A stretch of 64,000 bases of DNA from Monodelphis domestica (GCF_027887165.1 NC_077231.1:186170103-186234102), one strand, 5' to 3'. Positions 13,856-26,960 are shown, counted from the first letter of the stretch. Notes: generated from the letters alone by a model not told the origin. A program made the numbers and translations.

Positions 13856-14368
13856 TGTGAATTTCAAAACTACTCCACCATATTCAGACCATTCTTTAGA
13901 GGATGTGATTTAGCTATTTCCTGATCAATAACAATAGAGATACTTGGAATAATAGAATCAGGTGTTGGAAACTACAACCTCCACCCTACTCAGTGTAACA
14001 AAATTAGGAAGGGCTGCAGCAAACTCAAGATTTAATTATTTGAGAATATGGCCTTCAACAGACATGTGCAAAAAAAGGACAGTCCTCTGGGTGGTCCTAG
14101 GTCAAGCTAGAGCCACCATTGGCACATGTGAGATGCAGGAAGTGAGGTAGAGAACAGCCTCTGGAGTTCTCAGGACTTCCTGTGAGGAGGCCTAGAGTCA
14201 GTTGGAGGCTGGTGCTTGGAGTTGGAGGAGCCCTGTGGACTGCTTTCCTTCAGATTGGTCACATGAGTGATAAGGACCAATCCCTTTCCTTGCCTTGGCT
14301 ATCCAAGGCCTTAAAGCCCACTTTGGCTCAGCCTGAGCCAGAGTGGGTCTGGGTTAAACTTCTTTTCT

Positions 14369-14441
<73 letters not shown>

Positions 14442-14563
14442 TGTGTCTCCTTCCCTCTAATACTTTCTTCCTCCTGTTTGTAATTAAAACACCATAAAAA
14501 GTGAATTCCTTGGTGACCTTAAATTAATATATATCAGTCTTTTAAAGTGATTTCAATATCAAA
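13856..14563 (+). mobile_element. Solo LTR fossil, family A copy 1
   Basis: The unit starts TGTGAATTTC and ends at about 14563, flanked by CATT on both sides (13852-13855 and 14564-14567). The 3' dinucleotide is worn. It shares landmarks with LTRs at 18328, 25970 and 27302: 'ctccaccctactcag', 'aggaagggctgcag', 'tggctcagcctgag', an ATTAAA polyadenylation signal in 'gtttgtaattaaaaca', and U5 sequence 'ttccttggtgacctta'. A (CT)n/(GT)n tract at 14372-14446 sits just upstream of the polyadenylation signal. Confidence 0.75.
14372..14446 (+). repeat. (CT)n(GT)n microsatellite inside LTR
   Basis: About 26 CT units followed by 11 GT units. It sits at the same LTR position as the (CT)n tract at 26774-26817, so it grew from a pyrimidine tract carried by the LTR family. 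Confidence 0.95.
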
Positions 14564-16760
14564 CATTTTACCTCAGCGGGGACAATGAGAAGGAAGAGAC
14601 TCTTCCAAACAGGAAATTGATTACAAGCATGGCATATTCTATGAAAGAACAGTGCATTGCCTATTTCAAACAGCTTCTACCATTCATGAGTGCACTGATC
14701 CTTTTACTTATCTTACCTGAGATTAAAAAGAACTTTAAAGAGACTGGAGGTTAAATTTTTGAGCCTTTTCAGACTCCAATGTTTTATTAAAGTCTCTGTA
14801 TTTTATTATATTTTACTTATTGTTCTGTTTAAGAATTAATTTTGTTATTTTAAGTTCATATATTAATGTATTCAATACTGTTCTGTTACACTGAATAATT
14901 TTAATCTACTGTGTTTTAACTATTAGGTATATTCTGTTACCTTTCCCCTATGACTACTAAACAAAATGTTGTAAAATATTATAAAGACCATAAACAGATT
15001 TTTCTTCCATTTTGCATTTGTTGTGTCACATATATGATGGATGAACTCAACCTGTCTAACAACCTTTAGAGAATTTAATAAGCTAAGGATTTAATGGTGA
15101 TTCTAAGGGGTCTTCAGAAATAATTTTAATTAACTGGTGGTTTCTGAATGGATTATTTAAAAAAATATTTCTATTTTAAAGAATGCTGTATTAAAGGTAG
15201 AGAAACAAAGAAATGTTCCTTCCAAGGTGTTTATATAAATCAAGAAGCTGAAAAAGAGGTCCTGAAAAACCTCTTCAAGTTAATTTACTTTCACCAGAAC
15301 AATCTAGATTTCTTGGTGATGTTCTAGATCCAAATAAATTTTACTTTATTTAAAAATATATTTGCCAAGGTTGAAAGATTTACTATGACTGTAAAAATTG
15401 TGACAAATATCCATCAGCTCATAGGGTTTTTTTTGTCATACAGCAACTTATATGAAATATGATCGTAGGTTTGATTGCTATTGTAGTTAACTGGGCTATT
15501 GGGAACTTTGGAGATTTTGGTACTCCTTTGAGTGTGCATTATCTACTGCATTACTGTTTTATTCTGAAAATCATTTATACTAACACAGTGGTTAACTTAA
15601 AAAGGAAATGGATATCATTTTTTTGGTGAGAATATTTTTCTTTAACTTTTTTTTATTTTGCAGTAATATAAGTTTAAAATACATTGCTACAATGTCAATG
15701 CATTCCCAAAAAGCTTCAGACTATAAAAAGGATGTCATTGATTGTTTTAAAAAATTATGGGACTTTGCTTAATGATTCTGTCTGATTCCAGGACAAGAGA
15801 ATACAAAAGGAGCCATTGCACAGTGCCAAAGAAGCACCAAGCTAAAACTGCATAGTGCCAATCGAACACAAGGTCAAAGAGACCAACCAATCCCAATGGA
15901 ATTGATGAAATTTTTGAGCCAAGACAAGAAGACTTGAACTTGTTTGGAGTTCAAGAATGCAGCTGTTTAACATGTGTTAAAGATAGGTCTTCCTTGTCCC
16001 ACATTCTACCAAGTATCTCAAATTTGACTCCTATCTAGCTCCTATAATCTAGTCCCTTTTCTGTCTTTCATGGTGTAGCAAACTTTCTATAGTCCTGGCT
16101 ACTGACTGGGTAAATGAATAATTGCTTAAATCATTTTAATTGGGCCCTGATTCAAGAACCTGGTATAGATTTGTTTTTTCTTTACTTAGAATTTTTACAC
16201 AAAAGACTTTGATAGTCTATATTTCATCCAGAAATTCTTTTTTATTTGGATTTTTAAAAAATATTTTCTATTTCTCTTGCCAATTGATTCATATACCTCA
16301 TAAGTGAACCATGCATCCATAAGTGATCCCTGAGTTTTTCAATCACCCTCTTCAGGGGAGTATGCATAATTATCATTATTTTAAATTGCAAAGTTTAAAT
16401 TATTTTTGAGAGTAATTTTAGGTTATGGAACATGTTACCTCTCCAAATCCAGAAAGTGAACTGTTTGGAGAAGGCACCATGAAGATGCCTCCACAGACCA
16501 CACACTGCACCAGAAGATCCAGAGTATACTTTGGGATGTGGTGATTTGAACTGTGTGGGATTGGATGCATTTGTTTTGTATGTATACTCTTATGCCAAAG
16601 GGGACTGCCCTCAACTGCCTTTTTGTCAATGAGCCTAGCAACTATTGGTTTTGTTCTCTTTTCCTCTTATCCTCAAATTATAGTAATTTCAAAGTTGGTA
16701 TGTTTACAAGACCCACTGGACAGACTAGTGTTCCATGGGTCTCAGGGGGGAAAGTATAAT
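14564..16760. other. Intergenic, nothing recognised
   Basis: AT-rich; no coding exon seen. About 15.1-16.1 kb could be very old retroelement interior, judging only by its place between LTR-type units, but no diagnostic motif was found. Confidence 0.4.
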
Positions 16761-17034
16761 TGAAAAGCCATTACCCTACAAAAGAACTACATTTCCTAGG
16801 AGCCCACTGACTTCCTGTCATTATGCACTTCCTGTAGCTTGGGGATATTAGGCAGGGATGTGGAAGGACCCAGCTCTTTACTTCTGGTCCCAAGCTTGGT
16901 TGTGGTAAGGCAGGTGTTTGAACTGGCTGATCAGCCATGGTTTTTATTTTGTACTCTCTTTGTTCTTTGATTTCTGATGATCATTAATAAATCTCTTAAA
17001 ATATAATATTTTTATTAGAGATTTAATGTTTACA
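16761..17034 (+). repeat. About 280-bp interspersed repeat with 3' hairpin, copy 2
   Basis: Second copy of the unit at 12975-13257, aligned from 'tgaaaagccattaccctac' to 'gatttaatgtttaca'. The 3' hairpin is kept here too (aaatctcttaaaatataat / ttttattagagattt at about 16990-17025). The two copies differ by perhaps 10-15% by eye, with one short deletion in this copy. Confidence 0.6.
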
Positions 17035-18327
17035 TTAGTAAAATTCAGTTGGCATGTATTGGTTCATTTTATTAACTCTATCTTTATTGAAGCAACCTGC
17101 TTAATTTTTTTTTTTGCCTTGGATTCTCTAATGTGCTTGAAATAAACAATGATATTATCTGATTATCAAGATCTTTCTGTCCTCCATTTTCTAGACCTAC
17201 TACTGGATATTTTTTTCTTATCTTGCTACTAACATAGGTTCAAGTTTATTGACATCATTTGGAACTTTGCTAAATATAATCAAAGAAAAACTCAGAAATT
17301 TTAAAAAAGATTGAATTTGGAGTGGACATAACAGAGATAGTAGAGAACTCCAGAAAGATAATAATGTTGACAATATCCTATGAGTTTTGCCACAACTTGG
17401 TTGTGTGACAAAGGCTGGCACATAAGAAAAGTGCCAGGCTGAAGAGTGTGTGAAACTGATCACCTTTACAGGGAGGGAAGAGAGTGGAATCTTGAGGAGG
17501 TGAAGACTCCATCTGGTAGAGGAGTTGGTCGCTCTCAATCTTGAGAAGCTGAAGACAGAAGGTGGGAAATGACTTTCTCCTGAATGTTAGTCACTTTTCC
17601 TGCTGGTGACTGGAAATCTTTCCTCCTAATACTTCCCAATTGAAGGGACTTTCTGAAAAGGAAGCCTGAGAAAGACATTTTAAATCTCTGTCAGATTTTA
17701 CTTCAGCTCCTGTTGTCCTAAGTCTGAACTGTGGCCAAGGGGCCAAACCCAGGGTGAGTCAACCTGACTTTCTCTCAGTGGGTTCAGGCTGCCAAGGCCT
17801 GAGTTCCCCCTAAACTCAAGGAGGGAGGAAAAGGGTTTTAGATAGAGACAGGGACCCCTTTTTCCCACTTTCCTTTTCCCATTCTTTAATGTCAGTTATT
17901 CCTTTGTATTATCCTGATTGAGAGGACATTAAAATAGTTATCTGTTCCCCAAGCTGTGAACAAGTGTGAGTGAACAGATCAAGAGGAGACCCTTTGGTCT
18001 CAGGTAGTTGAGGGGGGATAAGAGGGACAAGAGCAAATCTGGGAGAGCAGCTTTAGCTAAGGAGGGACAGCAGAAGAGGGAAATTTTCAACCCTCCCTCT
18101 CCTCTCTCTGAGCCAACCCTAAACATCAGCTGTCTCCCCTGAACCCTCATTTGAGAAGGGGGGGGTTCTCCTCTCTTTTCCCCTCTCTATATGGAAAGAC
18201 TGAACCCCTCTGTTACAACTAAACATCACCTTATTATACAATTGTTAACTTCAATAACAGCTAAAAAATATATCAAATTCTTAGAAAATTTGGTTTATGT
18301 TGGTTAAGTAACTGACTACATGATAAC
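17035..18327. other. Unclassified, possibly LTR-derived
   Basis: No gene seen. 17.4-18.2 kb is purine-rich with features that could be LTR U3 (gggagggaag, gagaggacattaaaa), but ends were not found. The 106- and 70-residue antisense frames have no recognisable domain. Confidence 0.35.
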
Positions 18328-19079
18328 TGTAAACTTTAAATTACTCCACCCTACTGAGACCCTACTTTAGGGGAAGATAAAGTCATAATCTCCTGATTGA
18401 ACAATGAAGGTACTTATTGTAAAGCTAGAACTGTTAAGCTAAATCTATTTTAGATCTAATACAAAAAGATGTTAAGTACCTATAAAGTTTAAATTAATCT
18501 CAAAAAGGTCAAGTAAATAACAAAAGGTGAACTTAACAAAGAAGTGTGAAGTAGCTCAAAAGATATAATCTAACCAGAGAAGGTGAGAACTAAAGAGTGG
18601 ACAGTCCTGCAGAAAATCTAACCAAATAAGGTGAGAACTAAAGAATGGGCAGTCCTGGAGAAAAGTGTCTGCTGTGATTTGTAAATGTGAAAATTTAGAG
18701 GAGGAGACACAAGAGTGAAAGGTCTATAAAAGAGGATGAAAAGTTGAGATTCAGACATTCGGACATACGGTTGAGTTCAGATGTGGAACTCAGCCTGGAG
18801 GAACTCCTTCAGACAGCTTCCTTGAGACAGTCTCATAGTGACTTGGGTAAGACTGACTTCCTTTCCTTTGGGCTCAGGGAGCCCACTTTGGCCAAGGCCT
18901 TTAACTCCTGCCTGGCTCAACCTGAGGCAGAGCAGTTTAAATTAACTCTTTCCTCTCTCTTTCTTCTCCTTAATTCCTTCTCTCTATATTAATTAAAATC
19001 ACCATAATTTCCAGCTGACTTGGAAATTTTATTATTTGGCATTTTCCCTGGTGACCAATTAAATAGATTTTAAGTCACA
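18328..19079 (+). mobile_element. Solo LTR fossil, family A copy 2
   Basis: It begins TGTAAACTTTAAATTACTCC and ends near GTCACA. It shares 'ctccaccctactgagaccc', 'ttggccaaggcc', 'ctggctcaacctgag', 'attaattaaaatcacc' and U5 'ttccctggtgacc' with its siblings. A 48-bp direct tandem duplication lies at about 18568-18664 (unit with aaggtgagaactaaaga). No clean target duplication was found. Confidence 0.7.
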
Positions 19080-20042
19080 ACACTAAAATTATCCTTTACA
19101 TAACCAGACAAGAAAGTTAGAAATAATAGAAGAGTGTCTTGGCATTTAATCCATTAGCCAAGGCAAAGATTGGTGACTTGCAATTTATTATTGCTTTCTT
19201 CACTTTTGGGTGTGAGAAAAGATGCTTAAAAATTGCTATATTTACATAACATCTCCTCTTTTTAATGAGATTATACAGATAAATAATAGAATAAACACAG
19301 GGGAACTAACTATAACTGCAACCTTACTCAAGCTTCTATTTTGGAAAAAGAGTTACCCAAGGAAGGCAATATGTGTGACTATATTCAGTTTCAACTTCTG
19401 ATCATTATGTTTTTAATCTACTTCATTTTTTAACCTATATTAAAGATCAAGGGCCAACCAGTTCTAAATCCACTTATCTGTTCTCTAAATCCACTAGGCC
19501 AGTTCTCACCAACTTCTCCACAAAATTATGGAAGAGACATTGTCAAATGGTTTGTTAAAATTTGGTAATCTACCTATATTATTCCTATGATCTGTCAGCC
19601 TAGGAATCATTTCAAAACAGGAAGTGAGATTAGTCTGATATGACATTCTTGATAAAGTCATGCTTTCTAGAACTTTGTAATTGCTGCTTTCTTTCTAGAT
19701 GATAACTGGTCATCCATTTAATAATCTGTTCTAGAATTTTGCCAGAAGTCAATTAAGCCCTTTGTCCTACAGTTTATGAAATCTTTCCTTTAAAAAAAAG
19801 AACTACAATTTTTTTTTTGCCTTTCTCCAGGCATATGGTGCCTCTCCTGTTCTCTTGGCCCTTTCAAAAATGACAGACAGTAACTGAGCCAGAACATCAG
19901 CCATTTCTTTAACTCTTCACTACAGCTTGATGAATAAAGTTTATCAAGGGGTATCAACTCCCTAGAAGACATATTTGTTTTGTCCTTTCTAGTACAGAGA
20001 TAATTCTTGTTAGTGAAAATAGAATTGAAATAAGAATTAAGC
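19080..20042. other. Intergenic, nothing recognised
   Basis: No coding exon. AT-rich sequence with an 'agtaactgagccagaacatcagcc'-type stretch near 19.88 kb that I could not assign. Confidence 0.4.
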
Positions 20043-20047
20043 ACTCT

Positions 20048-20517
20048 TGCTTTTGTTATAAATAAAAATTAATCTGGATGCCTATTACTACATTTATAAG
20101 CATTTATTAGCAAAGAGGGAGAGAAAATAGTCTAACTTTGGGTAAAGAAATAGTCCTCCTTTACAGCTCAGAGCCAAGCCATTGCTTGCCAAAGATCAAG
20201 AGATAAGGTAAGAACTCAGAGGAAAAATGGCAGCTCAGAAACAGGTACAGAAGCCAAGAGACCTCTCTGCTTCTCAGGATGATTTTTTAAACCTTTAGTT
20301 CCTCCTTCCTTTCTTTGGTCAATAGCCTTCAATTGTCATGCTGTCTGTCCTTCTGTGGTGATGTTATGCCGGGCCGTCTTGCCTCATGTCAGGTTGTTGG
20401 ATTGTCAGACATGACACATGACTCTTTGTCCTACTGCTGGGGTGCCCTAGGTTGGAGGTATTTTACTTCACATACTTACTTTTGGCCACCCAATGACATT
20501 CAGTCTACCCCTAAGCA
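20048..20517 (-). mobile_element. Solo LTR fossil with 5-bp target duplication
   Basis: Read on the minus strand the unit begins TGCTTAGGGG and ends AAAAGCA, so its ends form an inverted repeat TGCTT/AAGCA. It is bounded by ACTCT on both sides (20043-20047 and 20518-20522). It carries a TATA-like 'ggtttaaaaaatc' and the signal 'gctaataaatgc' in the right order for an LTR on the minus strand. The 5-bp duplication differs from the 4 bp seen at other LTRs here, so it is a different family. Confidence 0.75.
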
Positions 20518-20522
20518 ACTCT

Positions 20523-21952
20523 CTTGTTCTTAATTGTTTTCTTAAAACCAAGATAAAGAAAAAAAATCCTCTTTGCCTCCGTTTTCTTTGCCAGCTTCAA
20601 TTCATTATTAGTTTTAGCCTTCTTAATACTCTTCTAGTTGTACTGAACCCCAATTTTATATTCATTTTCCAAACCCTTGCATCCTTCTTCATGTTTTTTT
20701 TAATCTATTGACAAATATCCTCTTATTCATCTATATTTCTCTTTTAAACCATTGTTCTTTTCTTACTCATCAGAATTGTGTTTTAAGAACTTTCCGCTCT
20801 TCTAGGACTGAATTCCACTACAAAATTTTAGTCCATGAGCAATGTAGGAAGGTTGAGATCTAAAGGATGCTGCTTCAAGAAAGTCTATTCTGCCAAATTA
20901 TTAAGCAAAAGCAGACTCCATGGATGTTGCCTCAGAATAATTTTAAGACTTGGGCAACTTTCTTCATTTGGATAATCAGTAATTGATTTTTAAAGCTCCC
21001 TACCATTCATTTTGCCCCTAATAAAACAAAAAAGTAGAAGTCCTCACTAGATGATAACACACTATAATCTATTTTTTATCATTTGAGTCTTTCTGAAAAT
21101 ACAGAAAACATTCCATAAAATTATGAGACTCACAGTATTCCTTAATTCTGGTTTGCTTCCAAAGCCTCTACTAGAATTACTATCTGTTTGGCTTTTTTTT
21201 TTTAAATAAAGCAGAAAAATTATGAGGGTACTGACATTTTCATGATCTCTGAAAGAAGAAATCTATGATTACTCCTGAACTTACTTTTCCATGATATATT
21301 AGAACAATTTGTGGAATGTTCTCTGCTAGCCTAGATCAATGTGTGTAAAGGTAATAAATATCTCTTACCTCAGTGGGGCACTCATCCATTTTTTTTTTCA
21401 AATAAGGAATACTGGCATCAATATTCGAAGAACTTGGCACCCTCAGAAACTGATTTGGGGATAGAGAAGCAATATTTCAGTATTGTGTGTGTGAAAGGGT
21501 TTCTATTAACTTTTCCCCTAACAAGACCATATAAAATTTGTAAAGAATTAAGAGTATGAAGTACTTTTACCTGGATAGACTTGACTATATCAATGATTTT
21601 AGAAACCCTTAAAAATAATTCAGATTACTTTTTAATTGTATTTGTATGTATCAAATAAATATAATGCCTGACAGTTTTCTGTGTTCATCCTTTCAGATGT
21701 ATTTTTAGAATTAAAATGCTATAGAGCTTTTGAGAAATCATTTCTCATATTTACAAAATGTCAGTCATATAGCACTTTCATTAAACTAAAAATTGTACCA
21801 TTCATATAAATATGACATTATACACATATTAAACATGCCATCTTTTATTCTTTGATTGAATAATAATTTGAACTGCCAAAAAATAGAACAAGTTTTTTGA
21901 AACTATGTCATTTGAAATAGATATACTTAAATAAAGCCTCAGTCTTATTAGT
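20523..21952. other. Intergenic, nothing recognised
   Basis: AT-rich with no gene seen. The last few hundred bases may be worn interior of the provirus relic that follows, but show no motif. Confidence 0.4.
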
Positions 21953-24257
21953 GTGTATATTCCCTCTTTCTATATAGATCATGAGCCCACCAATTACTTC
22001 TGTGATTATTCTCTTCATAATTTTCAACCAGGTGATGTAGTATATGTGAAAATTTTTGCAAAAACTTTAGCAACACAAGAGAGTTGGGTAGGTCCTTATG
22101 CAATTGCATTAGTTTCACCATCTTCAGTGAAAGTATTAGGAAGAGATTCATTGTTCACATATTAAATTAGTTCATGGAATTGATAATGAAAATGTAGAAA
22201 TTTTTAAAGAAGAAAATGAAGAAGAGTTTGTGTAAAGCTGAGATTCATCAGTCAAATAGAGTCTGCAGTAAGAAAGATCAGTAAGGGGCGGACCATTCAA
22301 GAGGAAGAGGACATTTGGATGGAAGAAGACATTGCAGTTGAAGAGGAAGATTAAAAAAATTGATGGGCATTGTACAAAGACTGAATGACTTATAAATATT
22401 AAGCAGATAAAGACTTTGAAGAGAATTTTTAATGAAGATCAAGTGATTGATGGACTAAGGATTCTAAGGAATTTGAGTAATGTAATATAACATATCACAA
22501 CATATATTCATAAGCTTTCATCAATACATATTACTACCATGAATTTTGGAGAGGAAGAATTCTTCAAACAAGATGAGAAGAGGAGAAATCTGAAGTTTGG
22601 TAAGTATATTGCATACAACAGTAATGCAATAGTAACACAACAGTTACACTGACATAACACTAACATAACAACATAACATAGCAAGAATAACAATATATAC
22701 ACAAAAACATAAACATGGTTAGGATACATTGATTCACTAGTTGAATGAGTGAAACAATATATAGCTAGGTACTAACAATGTTATAATAAGTTTTAAAGCA
22801 GTTAGTTACTAACAAAAATACTTAGCTACTTAGTATGGAATTCGCATAGGAATATAGGAGACTTTATTGAAATAGGGCTATAAATTGATAGACTGGAATT
22901 TAAGATCGATAAGATAAGGTAAGACGGAATGACATTACATAGCACATGTGACATATAACAGATCACATATCACACAAAATTGTAAATATATGTGTAGATA
23001 TATGTAGATAATGTGTATTATATTTAGGATTGTAGAATTAATTATATTATAGATATATATATAATATATACATATTAACTATATTTATATATAATACACA
23101 TCTAAATATGAAGTGTATGTGTATGACATACATGTATATATTATATGTGTGCATTATATGTGAATGTGTGTAAATATTATGTAAATAAATCATATTTGCT
23201 AAGTTCTTAACATAGAATAGGATTATGTTTTATTTTCATCTATTGTTAAATGTATTTCGCATAAGTAAGTTTGATGGCTTGGTTTAATTTTTTGTAAAAC
23301 TTATGCAATGTTGTGTTCATTGTATTTTTTTCAAAAATTGTGTCAAAGTTTACTGTATGCATTGCAATAGTAATAGAATTTTCTGTATTAGTTGATATGA
23401 GTAGTATTTTATGATTTTAATGTTTTGCATGGGATTTGTGTTTGTATTTTGATTTTTATGCTATTTGCATGTTTTGCTTTTGCATATGTTTGATCTGTAT
23501 TTTGAACTTTGTAATTGTTCATTGTATACTTTCCTTTTTCCTTTCCTTGATTAAAATCCCTGGAACAGGATAGTATTAGATAGGATAAGATAGATAAGTG
23601 TAGGTTGTTTATTATTTTGTGTAAAAATTTTAGTTTAAGGAAAATATAAGTTTGTTAGTACACAAATACCAAAATAGTGTTTTCAACACAATTTAGGCTT
23701 TGTGCAAAGGTGGGGACTATTGGAAGAATATAGGATTTAGCTCTTTGTTGCAAAACAGGAGGAAGTCCTACAAGGCAGGAGAAGGAAGTGCTTTAGAGTG
23801 GAAAGACTCCAGAATGTTGGGGAGTGATAGGCTGTTACTTTCCCTAACAGTCAGAAGAACCAGAAGGGTTTTCTGTCTGGCTTTTCTTGGGTAGACTTAG
23901 AGAGCCAAATATTCCCTCTCCTGTGACTTTTCTTGAGATTTTGCCTATTCCTGCTGCTGCTGCAGAGTGATTTTCAACAGAGCTGCTCAAGACTCCTGAG
24001 GACAACTGTCAGTGAGATTTTCTTCTGAACCCTGTTCCTGTAACCTTCAAGACTAACTAAGGGGGGGGGGGATTAATTAGTTATAGTTAGATAGCTGTGT
24101 AGGTAGTGAAAATCATTAGTTAGTGAGGTTTAGTACATTGACTGTGGGGAGTAAGTTTAGATTTTTCCAATTCCCTTCCCTTCCTTCCTTTAGCTTAAAT
24201 AAACTGTTAGCTCGATATTACATTGTTCTACCTAGTATTTTTAAGATAGTTATTTCA
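21953..24257 (+). mobile_element. 3' part of an endogenous retrovirus fossil (class I-like)
   Basis: Near 21.95-22.25 kb a translated stretch reads FQPGDVVYVKIF...WVGPYAIAL...SVKVLG, the GPY/F-type C-terminal domain of gammaretrovirus-like integrases. After a long worn stretch a polypurine tract (caaaggtggggac) sits at about 23704-23717, directly followed by an LTR at about 23718-24257 with AATAAA in 'agcttaaataaactg'. No envelope gene can be recognised and the 5' half is absent. It is a heavily broken, old remnant with many breaks. Confidence 0.7.
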
Positions 24258-25835
24258 CCCTCCTTCCATAAATCCTCCACAAAGAATCCAGTCAAAGTAT
24301 GAATAGCTGTCTTTTCTTTGAATAATCTACTTTTCCTGGTGTAGAAAGACTACCGTTTTTGTTGTTGTTGTTGTTGTTGTTCTGGTTACAGTACTAAAAA
24401 GCCAGCAAAGTTGTTGCTACCAGGCCCATATGATTAAAATAGAAATGCAGAACAAAGGAAAAAGCATAGTCCCCTATGCTAATGATTTTTAGTCATGATC
24501 TAAATTTGGTCTTGCCTCCCTAATCAGGGATTGTTATTGGAGATAACTTTTAGTCCCATTGCAGCTTTTTATAGCATTTTGCTGGGCCTCTGAAATCAGT
24601 TTGAGGGCTATAGGCTAGAAAAAATGCACTTAAAAGAAACTTAAGGGAATTTTCCCACATCAAGTCAGAGAGTTAACTTGAGCCAGGAATTAAGCTGGCA
24701 CCATAGGCAAAAATAATTATTTTAGTGTGGGGTCTTCTGTTGTTTTTTGCTACTTGCCTGGTTCAGTATAGTGATTCATAGTCTTCATTTAGGTACTAAG
24801 AGCTCCACTCAAATCCCACTCCCTTCCCAGACTGAAGCTTACTAATGTTTATGATTCAGTAGTTGATTACAAAGAGTATGAGATGGCCCTGAAAAGCATG
24901 AAGACCAATAGATAGTAGCAGAGAATAGCAGTGACCACAAGACAAGCAAGACTGTTTAGTAGCATTAAAAGTGTGTTGGCTTGACCATGAAGGTACATTG
25001 GCCACATGTACCCCAACCATATGCTATGGCCAAGAGTATGTGCTATTCACACATAAATCTAGGATAAGCTTCTCTTAATTTATTTTCCTTGGCCAGGTAT
25101 CTCTTCTATTGTTACCTATATGCCCTCTTTTAGAGTTGTGAGAGACTGTGTATCATATGTATGCATAGAGATTATTATTTAATTTGCAATGTTATGTGAT
25201 TAAATCTTTCTTTTTGTTTTGAACCATGTCCTTCCTGATTACCAGTGAAAGGAACACTTAGAGGAAGAGAATAATAATTTTGAGAGGATCTGAATGATTT
25301 TCACATGAAAACACAAGAGAACTGGTAGGTCTTTTTCAGATGCTATTCTACAGCAAATTATTTTTATAATTATAAAAAGTACAAGGAGTAATTTGAAACC
25401 AGGGGAGTGATTTGAAACCTGGGTTGTTTTCTAAGGGTCCCCTGGGGAAGTTCAGGTGGGGAGGATGTGTGCAGATGTTATACAGATGCTTTCACTGATA
25501 TTTTTATACTACTTCCTAGGTAAATCCTTATGGGTCATTTACTACAGCTTACTTATATCTACAGTGCCCATCATGGTGTATTCCATGATTCTTTGGGTCA
25601 CTTATAATTTTAGTTTGAGCTTAGTGGTCTGACAAATGAGTTTATTTAAATATGAGAAGTTTAGGGCAATTAAAAGAAGAAAAAAATTTCCAAACATAAT
25701 CCAACTTGATTTCTTCCTACTACTCAATTCTAATCTCTGTTTATTATATTTGTAGCTTCTGTCCATGAGTAGAGATCTTTTTATACTTACCAGTTGACTC
25801 TATACAGGATATCCACCTTTATAATGGAAAACATA
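24258..25835. other. Intergenic with a (GTT)n run
   Basis: A (GTT)n run lies at about 24357-24380. Otherwise no gene or nameable repeat. 24.4-25.3 kb has no coding signal. Confidence 0.45.
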
Positions 25836-25969
25836 GAGGGTAGCTGGGTAGCTCAGTGGATTGAGAGCCAGGCCTAGAGAAGGGAGGTCCTAGTTTCAAA
25901 TCTGGCCTCAGAGACTTCCCAGCTGTGTGACCCTGGGCAAGTCACGTAACCCTCATTGCTTTGCCCTTA
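25836..25969 (+). mobile_element. tRNA-derived SINE (WSINE1 type), 5' part
   Basis: It starts gggtagctgggtagctcag, followed by 'ggttcaaatctggcctcag'-type B-box text and 'ctgtgtgaccctgggcaagt'. The element is cut by the LTR at 25970-26986 and resumes at 26987. Possible SINE target duplication aaaacata occurs before the head and again after the tail. Confidence 0.85.
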
Positions 25970-26773
25970 TGTAAACCTTAAAATTCCTTAGACTTATAAA
26001 TGTTGGAAATTTCACCATTGGGAAATTTCATACTTGGAAAATTTCTTACTGATAGTCTATTGGAATGTGAACCCCATTGGCATGGGAGGTTCCTCCTCCT
26101 CCCTTCTTAAGATTACTTTAGGACAGAAACCTTTTGCTGAACAATGGAAAGAACTTTGACCTATGCTTAAGCATAGAACAGGAATTTCTTTGAGTCATGA
26201 TTGATTTTAGAATTGATACAATGGAGATACTTGGAATCAATCTCCACCCTACTCAGTCCTAACAGGATTGAGGAAGGGCTGCAGCATAGATCAAAATTTA
26301 ATTATTCCAATCTCTACCCTACTCAGGGTAACAGGATTTAGGAAGGGCTGTAGCAAAGGATCAAAGATTTAATTATTTGAAAATATGACCTTCAACAGAC
26401 ATGTGCAAAGCCAGAGACCTCTGGGCGGTCCTGGGTTAAGCTAGAGCCTCCATTGGCACAGGGAAATTGATGGACAGTGATTGGTAGATGTGAGAACTGA
26501 GGGGAGGGAACTGAGATGGTTTCCTTAAAGATAGAGGGGTCTGAAGACTCAGGGTGGTGGTTGAGGAGTTTGTCTGAGTGGTTGGAGTGTGCTCTGAGAA
26601 GCTTGCTCTGAAGGAAACTGAAGGTGGGGGCCTTTGAGACTGTTTCTCCATTTTGGTCACGTGAGTAATAGGGACTGATCTCTTTTCTTTGCCCCAGCTA
26701 TCTAAGGGCTTGGGTCTTTTGGCCCAGCCTAAACAGAGGGGGTATTTAAGCCCTATTCCCTTCTCTCCCCTTT

Positions 26774-26818
<45 letters not shown>

Positions 26819-26922
26819 ATTCCTTTCTTCCTCCTGTTTGAAATTAAACTCTATAAAAGGCTGATGGCTGATTTGAGTTTTCATTTAGGAATTACATAAC
26901 TGAATTCCTTGGCGACCTTAAA

Positions 26923-26960
<38 letters not shown>

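Noticed and set aside
14182-14460. 92-codon open frame ending in SLSLSL...VCVCV
   Set aside because: Lies in an LTR and reads through the (CT)n(GT)n microsatellite.
13856-19079. One provirus bounded by the LTRs at 13856 and 18328
   Set aside because: The two LTRs look too different, their flanking 4-mers do not match, and no viral interior is seen between them.
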